DNA from: a virus
Direction: 5' to 3' (one strand)
IMG/VR virus record: IMGVR_UViG_3300047440_000580
Coordinates: 1 to 64,000 of that record
DNA: 64,000 bases
The notes beneath the pieces are model-generated. The model searched no databases. It was not told the origin of the DNA and saw nothing but the letters and a program-made list of their open reading frames with translations. A program made the translations under genes and the position numbers. Shown piece by piece: positions 55,322 to 63,018 of the stretch (positions are counted from its first letter, which is position 1; every line of letters begins with the position of its first letter).

Positions 55322-55333
55322 CATTATATCACA
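55322..55333 (-). promoter_or_regulatory. Extended -10 promoter, leaderless start (leftward)
   Basis: The minus strand reads TTGTGATATAATGG; GGTATC separates TATAAT from ATG 55316. Together with the plus-strand motif 55 bases away it forms a divergent promoter pair. Confidence 0.7.
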
Positions 55334-55382
55334 AGTTGTGAGCACGGGAACACACAAGTTTCCTATTTACTTTGGAACTCCG

Positions 55383-55395
55383 TGTGATATAATGG
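55383..55395 (+). promoter_or_regulatory. Extended -10 promoter (rightward)
   Basis: GTGTGATATAATGG points right. A first ATG follows seven bases later at 55401, and the better supported start at 55431 follows 38 bases after it. Opposite in direction to the motif at 55322. Confidence 0.72.
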
Positions 55396-55430
55396 TATCC
55401 ATGGTTGACACCAAACAGGAGAAAAACTCG

Positions 55431-55916
55431 ATGGACAATCAAGCATTTGTTCAGGACGCGACCGTCATGTTGGCGGCCGGCCTCGTGGAGCGCAGCGCGG
55501 ACCTCATCCGCGACGGCTGGATCCGCGGAACCTTCTACAAGATGGTGGAAGGGAAGACCCCGGTGGCCTTCTGCATCCTCGGAGCCCTCGAAGAGGCGCT
55601 GAACGAGCTGATGCCCCGTAGCCAGTACGTGGAGGACGCCAGGCACCAGGTCCACGACGTGGCGTGCGCCTTCATCCTCGACGAGGTCGAGGAGCAGACC
55701 CGCGAGAAGACCTCCAGCATCCCCGGCTGGAACGACTCCGGCACCCGCACCCAGGAAGAGGTCGTGAGCGTCATGGAGGCGGCGGCCAGCCGGCTCTGGG
55801 ACATCAGCCTCGACTCCAGCGAGAAGCTCGCAGACATCACTCGCCTCGTTTCGTCGGCGGCCCAGCGTGGTGCTGGTCTGCGTACGGCGGAGCTCACCCT
55901 GTCCGACAACAACTAG
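55431..55916 (+). CDS. Unknown helical protein, first gene of the rightward operon
   Basis: I choose ATG 55431, which has AGGAG nine bases upstream; ATG 55401 in the same frame is a possible leaderless start. The 161-residue protein is helical (LEEALNELMPRSQYVEDAR). Not recognised. Confidence 0.75.
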   Translation: MDNQAFVQDATVMLAAGLVERSADLIRDGWIRGTFYKMVEGKTPVAFCILGALEEALNELMPRSQYVEDARHQVHDVACAFILDEVEEQTREKTSSIPGWNDSGTRTQEEVVSVMEAAASRLWDISLDSSEKLADITRLVSSAAQRGAGLRTAELTLSDNN

Positions 55917-55930
55917 CGAAAGGCCTCACC

Positions 55931-56938
55931 ATGAAGGTCCCCCACGTTCAGCCCGCGCCGATGAAGCGCCTGTCGACCGTGATCGTACCCCCGGATGCCC
56001 CGCGCATCTCGACGGGGTTGCCTTCCCTCGACACTTGCCTTGCCGGCAGTGACGAGGAGCCGGCCGGGCTGCCCGAAGGGGCGTCCGTCCTCATCAGCGG
56101 CGCGCCAGGAGGTGGCAAGTCCACCCTGGCCGCCCTGATGGCCAACGCCTCCGCCCTCTCCCTCATCCTCCACGGCGAGGAGCCCGAGCGGAACGTGAAG
56201 AAGCGGTGGGAGCGCCTGAAGCTCACCCAGGACCCGTACCTGGCCTCCCTGAGGGACGTCGAGGTGGCGCTGGACAACGTCCGTGACGCCCAGGCCAACC
56301 TGGTGGTGGTCGACTCGGTCCAGACGCTGGTCCGCGAAGGCAAGCGTCGGCACGACTACCAGGCCATGGCCGCTGAGGAGCTCGTCGGTACCATCTGCGG
56401 CTCGGGCGGGGTGGCGGTGCTTGTCTGCCACGTCTCCAAGGACGGCACGGCTCACGCCGGCGACCAGAGCCTGGCCCACCTCGTCGACGTGCACCTCCAC
56501 GTCACGACGAACGCCAAGAAGGGTGAGCGGAAGCTGGAAATCCGGAAGAACCGCCACGGGCGGGCCGGCTTCGAGGTTCCGCTCACCATCACCCAGTTCG
56601 GGGTGGACGTCGGCACCCCCTCAGCGATGGGGAGCCTCGCCTCGGCCCGGTCGGGGCTGGAGAAGGCCGCTGAGAAGGCCATCGAGCTCCTGCTCATCGG
56701 AAAGACGCTGACGGGGTACGACTTCGACCTGGCGGGCGTCTCCGGCGGCATCTGGCGGGCCGGTCTCGAGATGGGGGCCAAGCGCCTCCAGCGAGACGGC
56801 AAGGAGATCGAGTGCATCAAGGTGCAGGGCCGCCGTGGCTTCCGCATCAAGGTGGAAGGCCCTCTCCCCGAGGGCGCCATCGTAATCCCCTTCCCGGTGA
56901 ACACCGTGCCGGGAGAAGAAGACAACGTGAACGAATGA
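55931..56938 (+). CDS. RadA/RecA-superfamily ATPase
   Basis: The 335-residue protein has STGLPSLDTCLAG near residue 27, Walker A SGAPGGGKSTLA near residue 56 and Walker B NLVVVDSVQTL near residue 120, as in RadA/Sms branch-migration factors. It lacks the N-terminal zinc finger and the C-terminal Lon-like domain, so it is a reduced form. It should act in recombination or replication. Confidence 0.85.
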   Translation: MKVPHVQPAPMKRLSTVIVPPDAPRISTGLPSLDTCLAGSDEEPAGLPEGASVLISGAPGGGKSTLAALMANASALSLILHGEEPERNVKKRWERLKLTQDPYLASLRDVEVALDNVRDAQANLVVVDSVQTLVREGKRRHDYQAMAAEELVGTICGSGGVAVLVCHVSKDGTAHAGDQSLAHLVDVHLHVTTNAKKGERKLEIRKNRHGRAGFEVPLTITQFGVDVGTPSAMGSLASARSGLEKAAEKAIELLLIGKTLTGYDFDLAGVSGGIWRAGLEMGAKRLQRDGKEIECIKVQGRRGFRIKVEGPLPEGAIVIPFPVNTVPGEEDNVNE

Positions 56939-57273
56939 CCCGAGACGACGAGGGGCACCGGGCCCTGTTTGCCCTCCTTTTCCTGGCCCTCTTCTGGATC
57001 TGCCTGGGCTGCTGCCACGGGTGCTCCTCGTCGAACGCGGGCGAAGCCCCGTTGGACATGGGGGTTTCCCAGAGCGTAGACCAGCACCCCGAGCGGTGCC
57101 GGGGACCGCAGGACTCCGGCAAGGTCATCTGGTGGGTCTTCCGGCCCGACCAGGGGATCAACGAGCTCGTGCTGGAGCCGGTGGAGGCCATCGTCCGGCA
57201 GGTCGGCTCGAAGTACGTCTGCAAGAACCACGCCAAGGAGCAGCACGGCTTCTGGTGGGAGCAGAGCAGATGA
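56935..57273 (+). CDS. Small lipoprotein-like membrane protein
   Basis: In an ATGA overlap with the ATPase gene. The 112-residue protein has a hydrophobic N-terminus (LFALLFLALFWICLGCC) ending in a lipobox-like LGCCHGC. Not recognised. Confidence 0.7.
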   Translation: MTRDDEGHRALFALLFLALFWICLGCCHGCSSSNAGEAPLDMGVSQSVDQHPERCRGPQDSGKVIWWVFRPDQGINELVLEPVEAIVRQVGSKYVCKNHAKEQHGFWWEQSR

Positions 57274-57569
57274 GCTCGGACCGGATGATCGACCCGTACG
57301 ACCCGGTCCCCGAGGCTGCGGCGGCGGCCGATGTTTCACCGAATCTACAGGCAGATTCGGCCGAAAGCATCGTCCTCGCGCTGGCAGCGGCGGACCCGCT
57401 CGCCTTCGTGGCGGCGGTCCCGAAGGAGGAGGGGCTGGGGGTCATCTTCCACCGGAAGTACACGGCCTTCCTCGAGTGCGTCCTCTGCCACGGGGAGATC
57501 CCCCACGGCCACACGGACTCCTGCCCCTGGTGGCGGGCGGAATGCTACAAGAAGGAGCGGGGACTATGA
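57270..57569 (+). CDS. Small protein with Cys/His site
   Basis: The 99-residue protein has CVLCHGEIPHGHTDSCPWW near residue 70, a likely zinc site. ATGA coupling to the upstream gene. Confidence 0.65.
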   Translation: MSSDRMIDPYDPVPEAAAAADVSPNLQADSAESIVLALAAADPLAFVAAVPKEEGLGVIFHRKYTAFLECVLCHGEIPHGHTDSCPWWRAECYKKERGL

Positions 57570-57832
57570 TCAAGGTGCAAGACATCATCGGGCACGGGCC
57601 ACGGAACGCGGACGCCGCCCAGGTCCAGACGGTCGTCGACCTCATCAAGGGAAGCTCGGAGCTCCAGACGAACTTCTTCCTCAACTTCCAGGGGCTGGCG
57701 GCCGAGCTGCTCGTCCAGTCGAAGCAGGGGAAGGGGACCGCCACCCAGGACTTCCGGGACACCTGCGCCTGGCAGGCGGCGAACATCAACCGGTTCGTGG
57801 CGGCCGTGAAGAAGAAGCTGGGGGCCACGTAG
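57566..57832 (+). CDS. Small helical protein
   Basis: An 88-residue protein in ATGA overlap with the gene before it. Not recognised. Confidence 0.65.
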   Translation: MIKVQDIIGHGPRNADAAQVQTVVDLIKGSSELQTNFFLNFQGLAAELLVQSKQGKGTATQDFRDTCAWQAANINRFVAAVKKKLGAT

Positions 57833-57994
57833 ATGTTGGACGCGTTCATCATCGACGAGATCCGGCGCCGGGAGGAAGTGGAAGACCGTCCGACCGTGGA
57901 CATCCCCTACTGGGACCCGGACTGGACCCCGCCCGAGCCGATGGACACCGGCAGCTCGGACCGGGGCGTCACAATCATCGACATGAACCCCTAA
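57833..57994 (+). CDS. 53-residue acidic protein
   Basis: The ATG directly follows the TAG of the previous gene. The product (MLDAFIIDEIRRREEVEDRP...) is acidic. Too short for routine calls; coupling supports it. Confidence 0.6.
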   Translation: MLDAFIIDEIRRREEVEDRPTVDIPYWDPDWTPPEPMDTGSSDRGVTIIDMNP

Positions 57995-57995
57995 C

Positions 57996-58009
57996 CTGTG
58001 GTATAATGG
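57996..58009 (+). promoter_or_regulatory. Extended -10 promoter, leaderless start
   Basis: CTGTGGTATAATGG; GGTACC separates TATAAT (58002-58007) from ATG 58014. Confidence 0.75.
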
Positions 58010-58013
58010 TACC

Positions 58014-58190
58014 ATGGCGACAACGGATCGGCTCGGCAAGGCGTCTGTCCTGGTGACCATCCTCCTCGGGCTGAACACCCTCTACGAGGGGCACGTCAAC
58101 CGGCGGCGGAACCGGGAGCTGGACGAGAAGGACCGGAAGATCCGGGACCTAGAGGACCGGCTCAAGAAGCTGGAGCGGGAGAAGAAGTGA
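58014..58190 (+). CDS. Small membrane coiled-coil protein, probably leaderless
   Basis: The 58-residue protein has a membrane helix (GKASVLVTILLGLNTLYEG) and a charged coiled coil (DRKIRDLEDRLKKLEREKK). No ribosome site precedes the ATG, only the extended -10 motif. Confidence 0.72.
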   Translation: MATTDRLGKASVLVTILLGLNTLYEGHVNRRRNRELDEKDRKIRDLEDRLKKLEREKK

Positions 58191-58765
58191 TGGGCGAGGC
58201 GCTGCACAAGCTGGTCTTTCTGGACATCGACGGGGTCGTGAACTCGGGGCGGAACTACCACGAGTGGAACGCGGCCCACGACGAGGCCCTTCAGCGGAAG
58301 CGGGAGCAGGGGACCGTCGGGATGACGGGCGGGGACGACCGGTGGGTGACCCCGGCCGACGACCCGTTCGTCCTCAAGCTCTTCGACGAGGAGAACGTCG
58401 GCTACCTGAACCGCATCACCCAGGAGGCCGGGGCGAAGATCGTGGTCTCGAGCTCCTGGCGGATGTTCTACGCCCGGCACTTCGACCACCTGGTAGGAAT
58501 CCTGGCCGGGGCGGGCGTCACCGCCGAGGTGATCGCGCCGACCCCCTGTCACATCCCCCACCGCGGGGCGGCCATCGACGGCTTCCTCCAGTCGAACTTC
58601 AAGGGGAAGTCGGTCCACATGGTCATCCTGGACGACGAGCCGAAGTACAGCTTCACCCAGAACTGCGACCCCTGGCTGGTCCAGACGGACGGGGCGAAGG
58701 GGCTGCAGGAGAAGGACATCGCCCGGGCCCTCAAGGTCCTGAACGGAAGACGATGGAACGGATGA
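58190..58765 (+). CDS. HAD-family protein of the RNA-repair-associated type
   Basis: The 191-residue protein has KLVFLDIDGVVNSGRNYH at the start (motif I), KIVVSSSWRMFYARHF (motif II) and VHMVILDDEPKYS (motif IV), the pattern of the HAD domain found in multidomain 'Swiss army knife' RNA-repair proteins. It probably removes phosphates. With RtcB in the same window it may help repair RNA ends, which is inference. It begins in a TGATG overlap. Confidence 0.8.
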   Translation: MGEALHKLVFLDIDGVVNSGRNYHEWNAAHDEALQRKREQGTVGMTGGDDRWVTPADDPFVLKLFDEENVGYLNRITQEAGAKIVVSSSWRMFYARHFDHLVGILAGAGVTAEVIAPTPCHIPHRGAAIDGFLQSNFKGKSVHMVILDDEPKYSFTQNCDPWLVQTDGAKGLQEKDIARALKVLNGRRWNG

Positions 58766-58902
58766 GCCTGGAGCTCCACGACGAGCTGAAGACGGCCCGG
58801 CGGCTGGCCTGGATCAACGTGGCTGAGTACGAGGACCCGGGCGACTACGACGACAACGACCCCCTGCTTGACTGCAGGGATCCAGACGAGGGAGACCGAT
58901 GA
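58762..58902 (+). CDS. 46-residue acidic protein
   Basis: ATGA overlap on both sides. The product ends in an acidic tail (EDPGDYDDNDPLLDCRDPDE). Short, supported by coupling. Confidence 0.6.
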   Translation: MSLELHDELKTARRLAWINVAEYEDPGDYDDNDPLLDCRDPDEGDR

Positions 58903-59237
58903 AGAACGAGATGCCGCAGGCCGCGATCGTGCTGGTGGACCGGGAGGGCCGGAAGACCGCCCCGAACATCAGCAACCCGGTGCACAGCACCCTGGACATG
59001 GAGCTCGTCCTCAAGGAGGAGATGATCCACATCAAGATGTGGGCCATGGCGGCCGCCCAGGGGAACGGCTCGGCCGGCTGCGAGGTGACCGACCTCCGGA
59101 CCGGGGAGGTCGTCTACGCCGGGGGCGGGAGCTACTTCAGCCTCGGGGAGGGGTCGAAGCCGAGGATCTACGTCCCGGGTCCCTGGGAGAAGGTCATCCT
59201 GGACCGGGCCAAGCAGTACACGGAGCGTCTCCGATGA
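58899..59237 (+). CDS. Small unknown protein
   Basis: A 112-residue mixed-fold protein (ATGA coupling). Not recognised. Confidence 0.65.
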   Translation: MKNEMPQAAIVLVDREGRKTAPNISNPVHSTLDMELVLKEEMIHIKMWAMAAAQGNGSAGCEVTDLRTGEVVYAGGGSYFSLGEGSKPRIYVPGPWEKVILDRAKQYTERLR

Positions 59238-59533
59238 AGTCGACGCGGAAGATCCGGCTGACCTCGGACGTGCGCCCCCTCACGGAGGAGCAGATCAAGG
59301 GTCTCAGCGACCATGGCCTGAAGGCCTACCGGACGAAGGTCCTGGCCTTCCGGGACCTGGCCCACGACGCGGCGAACGAGTACTGCTGCGGCCAGCGGGC
59401 GGGGTGCAACGTGGTGGTGAACACCCGGCCCCGGGAGGAGCTCACCGAACGGGAGGTGGCCCGTATCCGGAAGATGGACTTTCTGGCGGCGGCCTGTAAC
59501 CGGGAGTGGCGGAAGCGGGACCTCGGGCGATGA
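59234..59533 (+). CDS. Small Cys-containing protein
   Basis: A 99-residue protein with EYCCGQRAGCN near residue 50. ATGA coupling on both sides. Not recognised. Confidence 0.63.
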   Translation: MKSTRKIRLTSDVRPLTEEQIKGLSDHGLKAYRTKVLAFRDLAHDAANEYCCGQRAGCNVVVNTRPREELTEREVARIRKMDFLAAACNREWRKRDLGR

Positions 59534-59805
59534 AGCTCGTAGAGGTACCGGTCTGGGAGCACCCCTTCACCTGCGAGCACTGCCTCGCGAAGGCGGTGGC
59601 CACCCGGGGAGACCTCGAGCTGGCCCGGATCGGGAGCTACGACGAGATCGACTACGAGTACTACTACGTCGAGTGCCCGAACTGCAAGTCCCACGTCATG
59701 CTGGACGGGGACAAGGAACCGATGAAGGGGAAGACGAAGGTCTTCGTGCCGCAGGACGAGAAGTCGGCGGCCCACGCCAGACGGAACAAGAAGTGGGGAA
59801 GATGA
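59530..59805 (+). CDS. Small zinc-ribbon protein
   Basis: The 91-residue protein has CEHC near residue 15 and CPNC near residue 50, a zinc ribbon, and a basic tail. ATGA coupling. Confidence 0.66.
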   Translation: MKLVEVPVWEHPFTCEHCLAKAVATRGDLELARIGSYDEIDYEYYYVECPNCKSHVMLDGDKEPMKGKTKVFVPQDEKSAAHARRNKKWGR

Positions 59806-60179
59806 TGAGCCGAAACGTCCAGAGCCTCTACGTGACCCGCACCTACGGGGGCTTCCTCGAGGGGACCTACGAGATGTGCAACCGGCACCTGAGGAACTCC
59901 ATCCCGAACCAGGCCAAGCGCCTCTGGGGGGAACGGGCGACCCACGTCTTCTGGCCGGAGACGGACCCGACGAAGAAGTGGCCCGAGCATGTCTACTACG
60001 CCTGGCTGGACGACCCGCTGACGGGCCCGGTCTCGGGATGGCGGCCGGACGACCCGGACGGGCGGGAGCTGGTGGTCGTCTGGTTCTCGGACGAGCCGGT
60101 CGGGGAGATCGAGCACGACCTGGCTGCCCTCGTGACGGATGAGCTCTTCCGGGAGAAGGGGAAGGACTACCAGATATGA
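59802..60179 (+). CDS. Unknown protein
   Basis: The 125-residue protein is aromatic-rich (HVYYAWLDDPLTGPVSGW) and mixed fold. It starts at ATG 59802 or 59805. Not recognised. Confidence 0.65.
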   Translation: MMSRNVQSLYVTRTYGGFLEGTYEMCNRHLRNSIPNQAKRLWGERATHVFWPETDPTKKWPEHVYYAWLDDPLTGPVSGWRPDDPDGRELVVVWFSDEPVGEIEHDLAALVTDELFREKGKDYQI

Positions 60180-60409
60180 TCGACCTCCTGAAGAGGGCCC
60201 GGAAGCTGCTGGACGGGGCCATGATCCGCTACACGAGCTCTGAGACGGAAGCGGAGCGCAAGCTAGTCTTCCAGGAGCTGTCCAACCTGATCTCCTCCTC
60301 CGAGGCGGAGCTGGCCGCCCTGGACGCCTACGTGTCGCAAAAAGAAGAAGAGTCGCTCCAGGAGAAGCCGGCCCCAGGGGCGGTGGTCCGCCTGCCGGTG
60401 ATCCAGTGA
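60176..60409 (+). CDS. Small helical protein
   Basis: A 77-residue helical protein in ATGA coupling. Not recognised. Confidence 0.64.
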   Translation: MIDLLKRARKLLDGAMIRYTSSETEAERKLVFQELSNLISSSEAELAALDAYVSQKEEESLQEKPAPGAVVRLPVIQ

Positions 60410-60501
60410 TCCGAGGGGTGTGCCGGGTGGCCCGGGCCCTGCCCGGACTCGCACTGTTCCTCCTGTTCTGGCCGTGGAAGCCGCGCTGGACATGGATCTG
60501 A
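60406..60501 (+). CDS. 31-residue membrane peptide
   Basis: Starts at GTG in a GTGA overlap and encodes one short hydrophobic segment (LPGLALFLLFWPW) with basic flanks. Coding is supported only by coupling. Confidence 0.5.
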   Translation: MIRGVCRVARALPGLALFLLFWPWKPRWTWI

Positions 60502-60647
60502 GGTGGTGGGAGACGGCCTACCCGACCGGAAGCTTCGCGTACCGGCACGCCGCGTGGACGGAGGCCGCCTGGCTGGCCGACGTCCTGCGCCTCCGCCGGT
60601 TCTGGGACGCCGCCGGTCCGGAGCAGTACTTCGGATGCGCCCTCTAG
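60492..60647 (+). CDS. 51-residue aromatic-rich protein
   Basis: ATG 60492 overlaps the previous gene by ten bases. The product is Trp/Tyr-rich (MDLRWWETAYPTGSFAYRHA). Not recognised. Confidence 0.58.
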   Translation: MDLRWWETAYPTGSFAYRHAAWTEAAWLADVLRLRRFWDAAGPEQYFGCAL

Positions 60648-60698
60648 TCACTCTAGTGACGCTCCGAGGCCCTTTCCACGTGCGGGTGGTAGGATTCC

Positions 60699-60821
60699 AT
60701 GGTCCCGTCCTCTGACCTCCCTGGGGCCCTCCTGGGGACCGAGCTCTGGCTCTGGGGCGGGATCCTGGCCCTTACCCTCTGGATCGTCCTCTCCGACCTG
60801 CCCCGGAAGCCCCCTAAGTAA
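60699..60821 (+). CDS. 40-residue membrane peptide
   Basis: The frame encodes one membrane helix (LWLWGGILALTLWIVLSDL) with a short charged tail. The ribosome site (AGG, five bases upstream) is weak. Confidence 0.5.
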   Translation: MVPSSDLPGALLGTELWLWGGILALTLWIVLSDLPRKPPK

Positions 60822-60954
60822 CCCTTAGCTAACAAAATCAATGGCTTAGGCGAAAACCTGGGCTGGAAAAATGGGCCTCGCATCTCGGGAGCAGATCAAG
60901 CCGGGCCTAAATGCCTAATATTCCATATGAACCCCAATACCCCTTTCCTTTATA

Positions 60955-61049
60955 ATATCATAGGCTTATAGGACGGCTCATATTCCTTAATGGTTCCAAT
61001 AGGATACACGCCTATGCACTATCTGCATACCGCCGTAAGCCTATGATAT
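60955..61049. repeat. Perfect 14-bp inverted repeat in the AT-rich region
   Basis: ATATCATAGGCTTA at 60955-60968 is the exact reverse complement of TAAGCCTATGATAT at 61036-61049, with 67 bases between them. The arms could pair or be bound by a dimeric protein. Confidence 0.8.
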
Positions 61050-61085
61050 CGTTATGTTCTTAGGCCTGTTTTTAAAAATGGAATT

Positions 61086-61098
61086 TGATATAATAGGT
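61086..61098 (+). promoter_or_regulatory. Extended -10 promoter
   Basis: TTTGATATAATAGG; TATAAT at 61089-61094, with an 87-base leader to ATG 61182. This is the longest leader among the motif sites seen. Confidence 0.65.
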
Positions 61099-61181
61099 TC
61101 ATAAGGCAAGGAAGGATGGAAAGGAAAAGGCCGGAATCATCCGGTCCCCTCCCCCTCCCCTCGCCCCAACGGAGCCAACAC

Positions 61182-61616
61182 ATGAAGACCAACGTCACCT
61201 ACATCGACGCCGCGAAGTTCGAGACCCTCATCACCGCCTCGGGCCTCCCGATGTCGGGACAGAAGGGGTTCGTCAAGGTCACCGGTCCCAAGGGGCGTCA
61301 GGTCTACGTGGCCTCCACGAAGCGGGTCGGTCGGGTGGACATCAGCGGGTTCACGATGGAGGGCCCCGGCTACGTCTCCCCCCACTGCGGTCCCTTCGGG
61401 AACGTGAAGCAGCAGCTCGACTTCTCCCTCCCCGAGGACGAGGTGCTCAGCAACTTCGCCGCCCTCCTCGAGCACATGAAGACCCTGGCCCCGGTCGAGA
61501 AGGCGGTCCGCGCCCCGGCCACCCCGAAGGCGGACGAGCCCAAGGGCTGGTCGGGCAAGGCGGAGCGGGCCAAGAAGATCGCGGCCAAGTCCAAGGCCTC
61601 TTCGCCGGCCGCCTAG
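61182..61616 (+). CDS. Unknown protein, paralogue of the gene at 62561
   Basis: The 144-residue protein has a conserved core (MKTNVTYIDAAKFETLITAS and VYVASTKRVGRVDISGF) and a Lys/Ala/Pro-rich basic tail that could bind nucleic acid. GGAG lies seven bases before the ATG. The paralogue keeps the core and the tail type. Function unknown. Confidence 0.78.
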   Translation: MKTNVTYIDAAKFETLITASGLPMSGQKGFVKVTGPKGRQVYVASTKRVGRVDISGFTMEGPGYVSPHCGPFGNVKQQLDFSLPEDEVLSNFAALLEHMKTLAPVEKAVRAPATPKADEPKGWSGKAERAKKIAAKSKASSPAA

Positions 61617-61625
61617 TCCGGTCCC

Positions 61626-61668
61626 GAGGTGGCCTCCTCTACGCCGGGAGGCCACCTCTTCTTCTTCC
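61626..61668 (+). terminator. Rho-independent terminator
   Basis: GAGGTGGCCTCC (61626-61637) pairs with GGAGGCCACCTC (61647-61658), followed by TTCTTCTTCC. Confidence 0.8.
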
Positions 61669-61813
61669 ACCCGAGGCGGCCCGGTGAGGCGAGGAGAAGA
61701 GGAGCCCCAGGGAGCTGCCCTCTCCGCCACCGGACCACCGCCTCTTTTCCGGAGGGGTAGACACCAACGGGACTCCTGGGGCCTCGGCCTGTCCCGCCTC
61801 CCCTCCTCTTCTG
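61669..61813. other. Gene-free stretch
   Basis: Nothing clear is seen here beyond polypurine and polypyrimidine runs. Confidence 0.4.
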
Positions 61814-61875
61814 GCCTCGGCTGCCTGGTGGCAGAGGGTAACCACTCCCTGCTGGGTTCGATCCCCGGTCTTGGC
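61814..61875 (+). other. tRNA-like remnant on the plus strand
   Basis: A T-arm (CTGGG TTCGATC CCCGG), a D-arm-like hairpin (CTGCC TGGT GGCAG) and a middle hairpin AGGG/TCCCT occur in tRNA order. The acceptor pairs only five of seven and the middle loop has no usable anticodon, so it is probably decayed. Confidence 0.35.
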
Positions 61876-61917
61876 CCTACTGTTTGGCTGTCCAACCCGT
61901 ACCACGGAGGTTCCTCT

Positions 61918-62019
61918 ATGCGTAGAAGCAACACGACCGACTGGCTCCTGGCCGCCATGGTGGCCTGCCTCACCGCCTCATGGGCCTGCCTCTGCGCCAG
62001 CCAGGCGGTGGCCCGATGA
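61918..62019 (+). CDS. 33-residue membrane peptide
   Basis: GGAGG lies seven bases before the ATG. The product has a short hydrophobic segment (WLLAAMVACLTASWACLCAS). It overlaps the next gene (ATGA). Confidence 0.55.
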   Translation: MRRSNTTDWLLAAMVACLTASWACLCASQAVAR

Positions 62020-62327
62020 AGACCTACAGCCGCAAAGAGATCCGGCACGACCAGTGGGAGATCCTTCAGCTGAAGGCCTACGCCTCCCTGCGGTTCCTCC
62101 GGGCCCGCCTCATCGAGGAGGAGACCACGGACGAGGAGGACATCGTGGAGCTGGTCGACCGCATCCTCCGCTGGGAGGGCGTCCTCTCCGCCACCTGCCG
62201 GCTCCTGGGCGCCTCCTCGGAGATCGACCTCCAGGACTACCAGGCCTCCCTGTGGCAGGACCCGTCGGAGCACCAGGTCGACCACATGATGGCCCTCGCG
62301 GCCGCCTCCTCGCCGGACCTCCAGTAA
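62016..62327 (+). CDS. Small helical acidic protein
   Basis: A 103-residue helical protein (RARLIEEETTDEEDIVELVD). Not recognised. Confidence 0.68.
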   Translation: MKTYSRKEIRHDQWEILQLKAYASLRFLRARLIEEETTDEEDIVELVDRILRWEGVLSATCRLLGASSEIDLQDYQASLWQDPSEHQVDHMMALAAASSPDLQ

Positions 62328-62332
62328 CGTGA

Positions 62333-62361
62333 CGGCCCCCGGTCATCTCCTCTCGGGGGCC
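62333..62361 (+). promoter_or_regulatory. Strong GC hairpin after a stop codon
   Basis: GGCCCCCG (62334-62341) pairs with CGGGGGCC (62354-62361) but has no T-run after it, so it is either a weak terminator or an mRNA-end stabiliser. Confidence 0.45.
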
Positions 62362-62382
62362 CCTCCCGCCCGCCACTCCCTT

Positions 62383-62394
62383 CATTATACCACG
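62383..62394 (-). promoter_or_regulatory. Extended -10 motif pointing left, no gene found
   Basis: The minus strand reads ACGTGGTATAATGA. No convincing minus-strand gene follows, so it may drive an antisense RNA or be chance. Confidence 0.4.
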
Positions 62395-62476
62395 TATGCC
62401 TCCGGTTGTACACCCCTTTTTGCCGCGAAAAAAAGTGCGTCCCTCGTCACTTTTTCCTTTACGTTCGGTCCGAAGT

Positions 62477-62490
62477 TTGGTATAATGGTT
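62477..62490 (+). promoter_or_regulatory. Extended -10 promoter
   Basis: TTTGGTATAATGG; TATAAT at 62481-62486, with a leader of about 70 bases to ATG 62561. Confidence 0.68.
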
Positions 62491-62560
62491 ATATCAAGTG
62501 GCGGAAATGGTTCGAGGAATTATCCTCCGGCCATCGAAGCCAAGAAAAACGGAGAACGAG

Positions 62561-62986
62561 ATGAAGACCAACGTGACGTATGTGGACGCGGCGAAGTTCG
62601 AGACCATCATCCTGGCGAGCGAGCTCCCCATGACGGGCCAGAAGGGGTTCGTCAAGGTCCAGGGGCCGACCGGGCGGGCCGTCTACGTGGCCAGCACCAA
62701 GCGGGTCGGCCGGGTGGACATCTCGGGCTTCGAGGTCTCCTACGGGGTGTCCCCGCACTGCGGACCGTTCGGCAACGTCAAGCAGCAGCTGGACTTCTCG
62801 AAGCCGGAAGACGAGATCCTCTCGGACTTCACGCAGCTCCTGGCCGACCTGAAGGCCCAGGCCCCGGTCGAGAAGAAGCAGCGTGCGGCCTCGAAGCCCA
62901 AGGCCGACGAGCCCAAGGGCTGGACCACCCCGGCCGCGAAGGCCGCCCGGAAGGCCAAGATCGCGGCCCACAGCTCGCAGGCCTAA
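62561..62986 (+). CDS. Unknown protein, paralogue of the gene at 61182
   Basis: The 141-residue protein starts at ATG 62561 (GGAG seven bases upstream) and shares its core with the earlier paralogue (MKTNVTYVDAAKFETIILAS, STKRVGRVDISGF) and a basic Lys/Ala tail. Each has its own promoter, so the two may be expressed at different times or levels. Confidence 0.78.
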   Translation: MKTNVTYVDAAKFETIILASELPMTGQKGFVKVQGPTGRAVYVASTKRVGRVDISGFEVSYGVSPHCGPFGNVKQQLDFSKPEDEILSDFTQLLADLKAQAPVEKKQRAASKPKADEPKGWTTPAAKAARKAKIAAHSSQA

Positions 62987-63018
62987 AGCCTACCCTCGAA
63001 TCACTTAGCCTCCTCTTT

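Larger units (their letters stand above)
60822..61181 (+). promoter_or_regulatory. AT-rich gene-free region, candidate origin or control region
   Basis: This 360-base stretch is far richer in A+T than its surroundings. It holds a perfect 14-bp inverted repeat, several TATAAT-like runs and the extended -10 motif at 61086 before the next gene. No reading frame is convincing. Such a contrast fits an origin or a main regulatory region. Confidence 0.55.
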
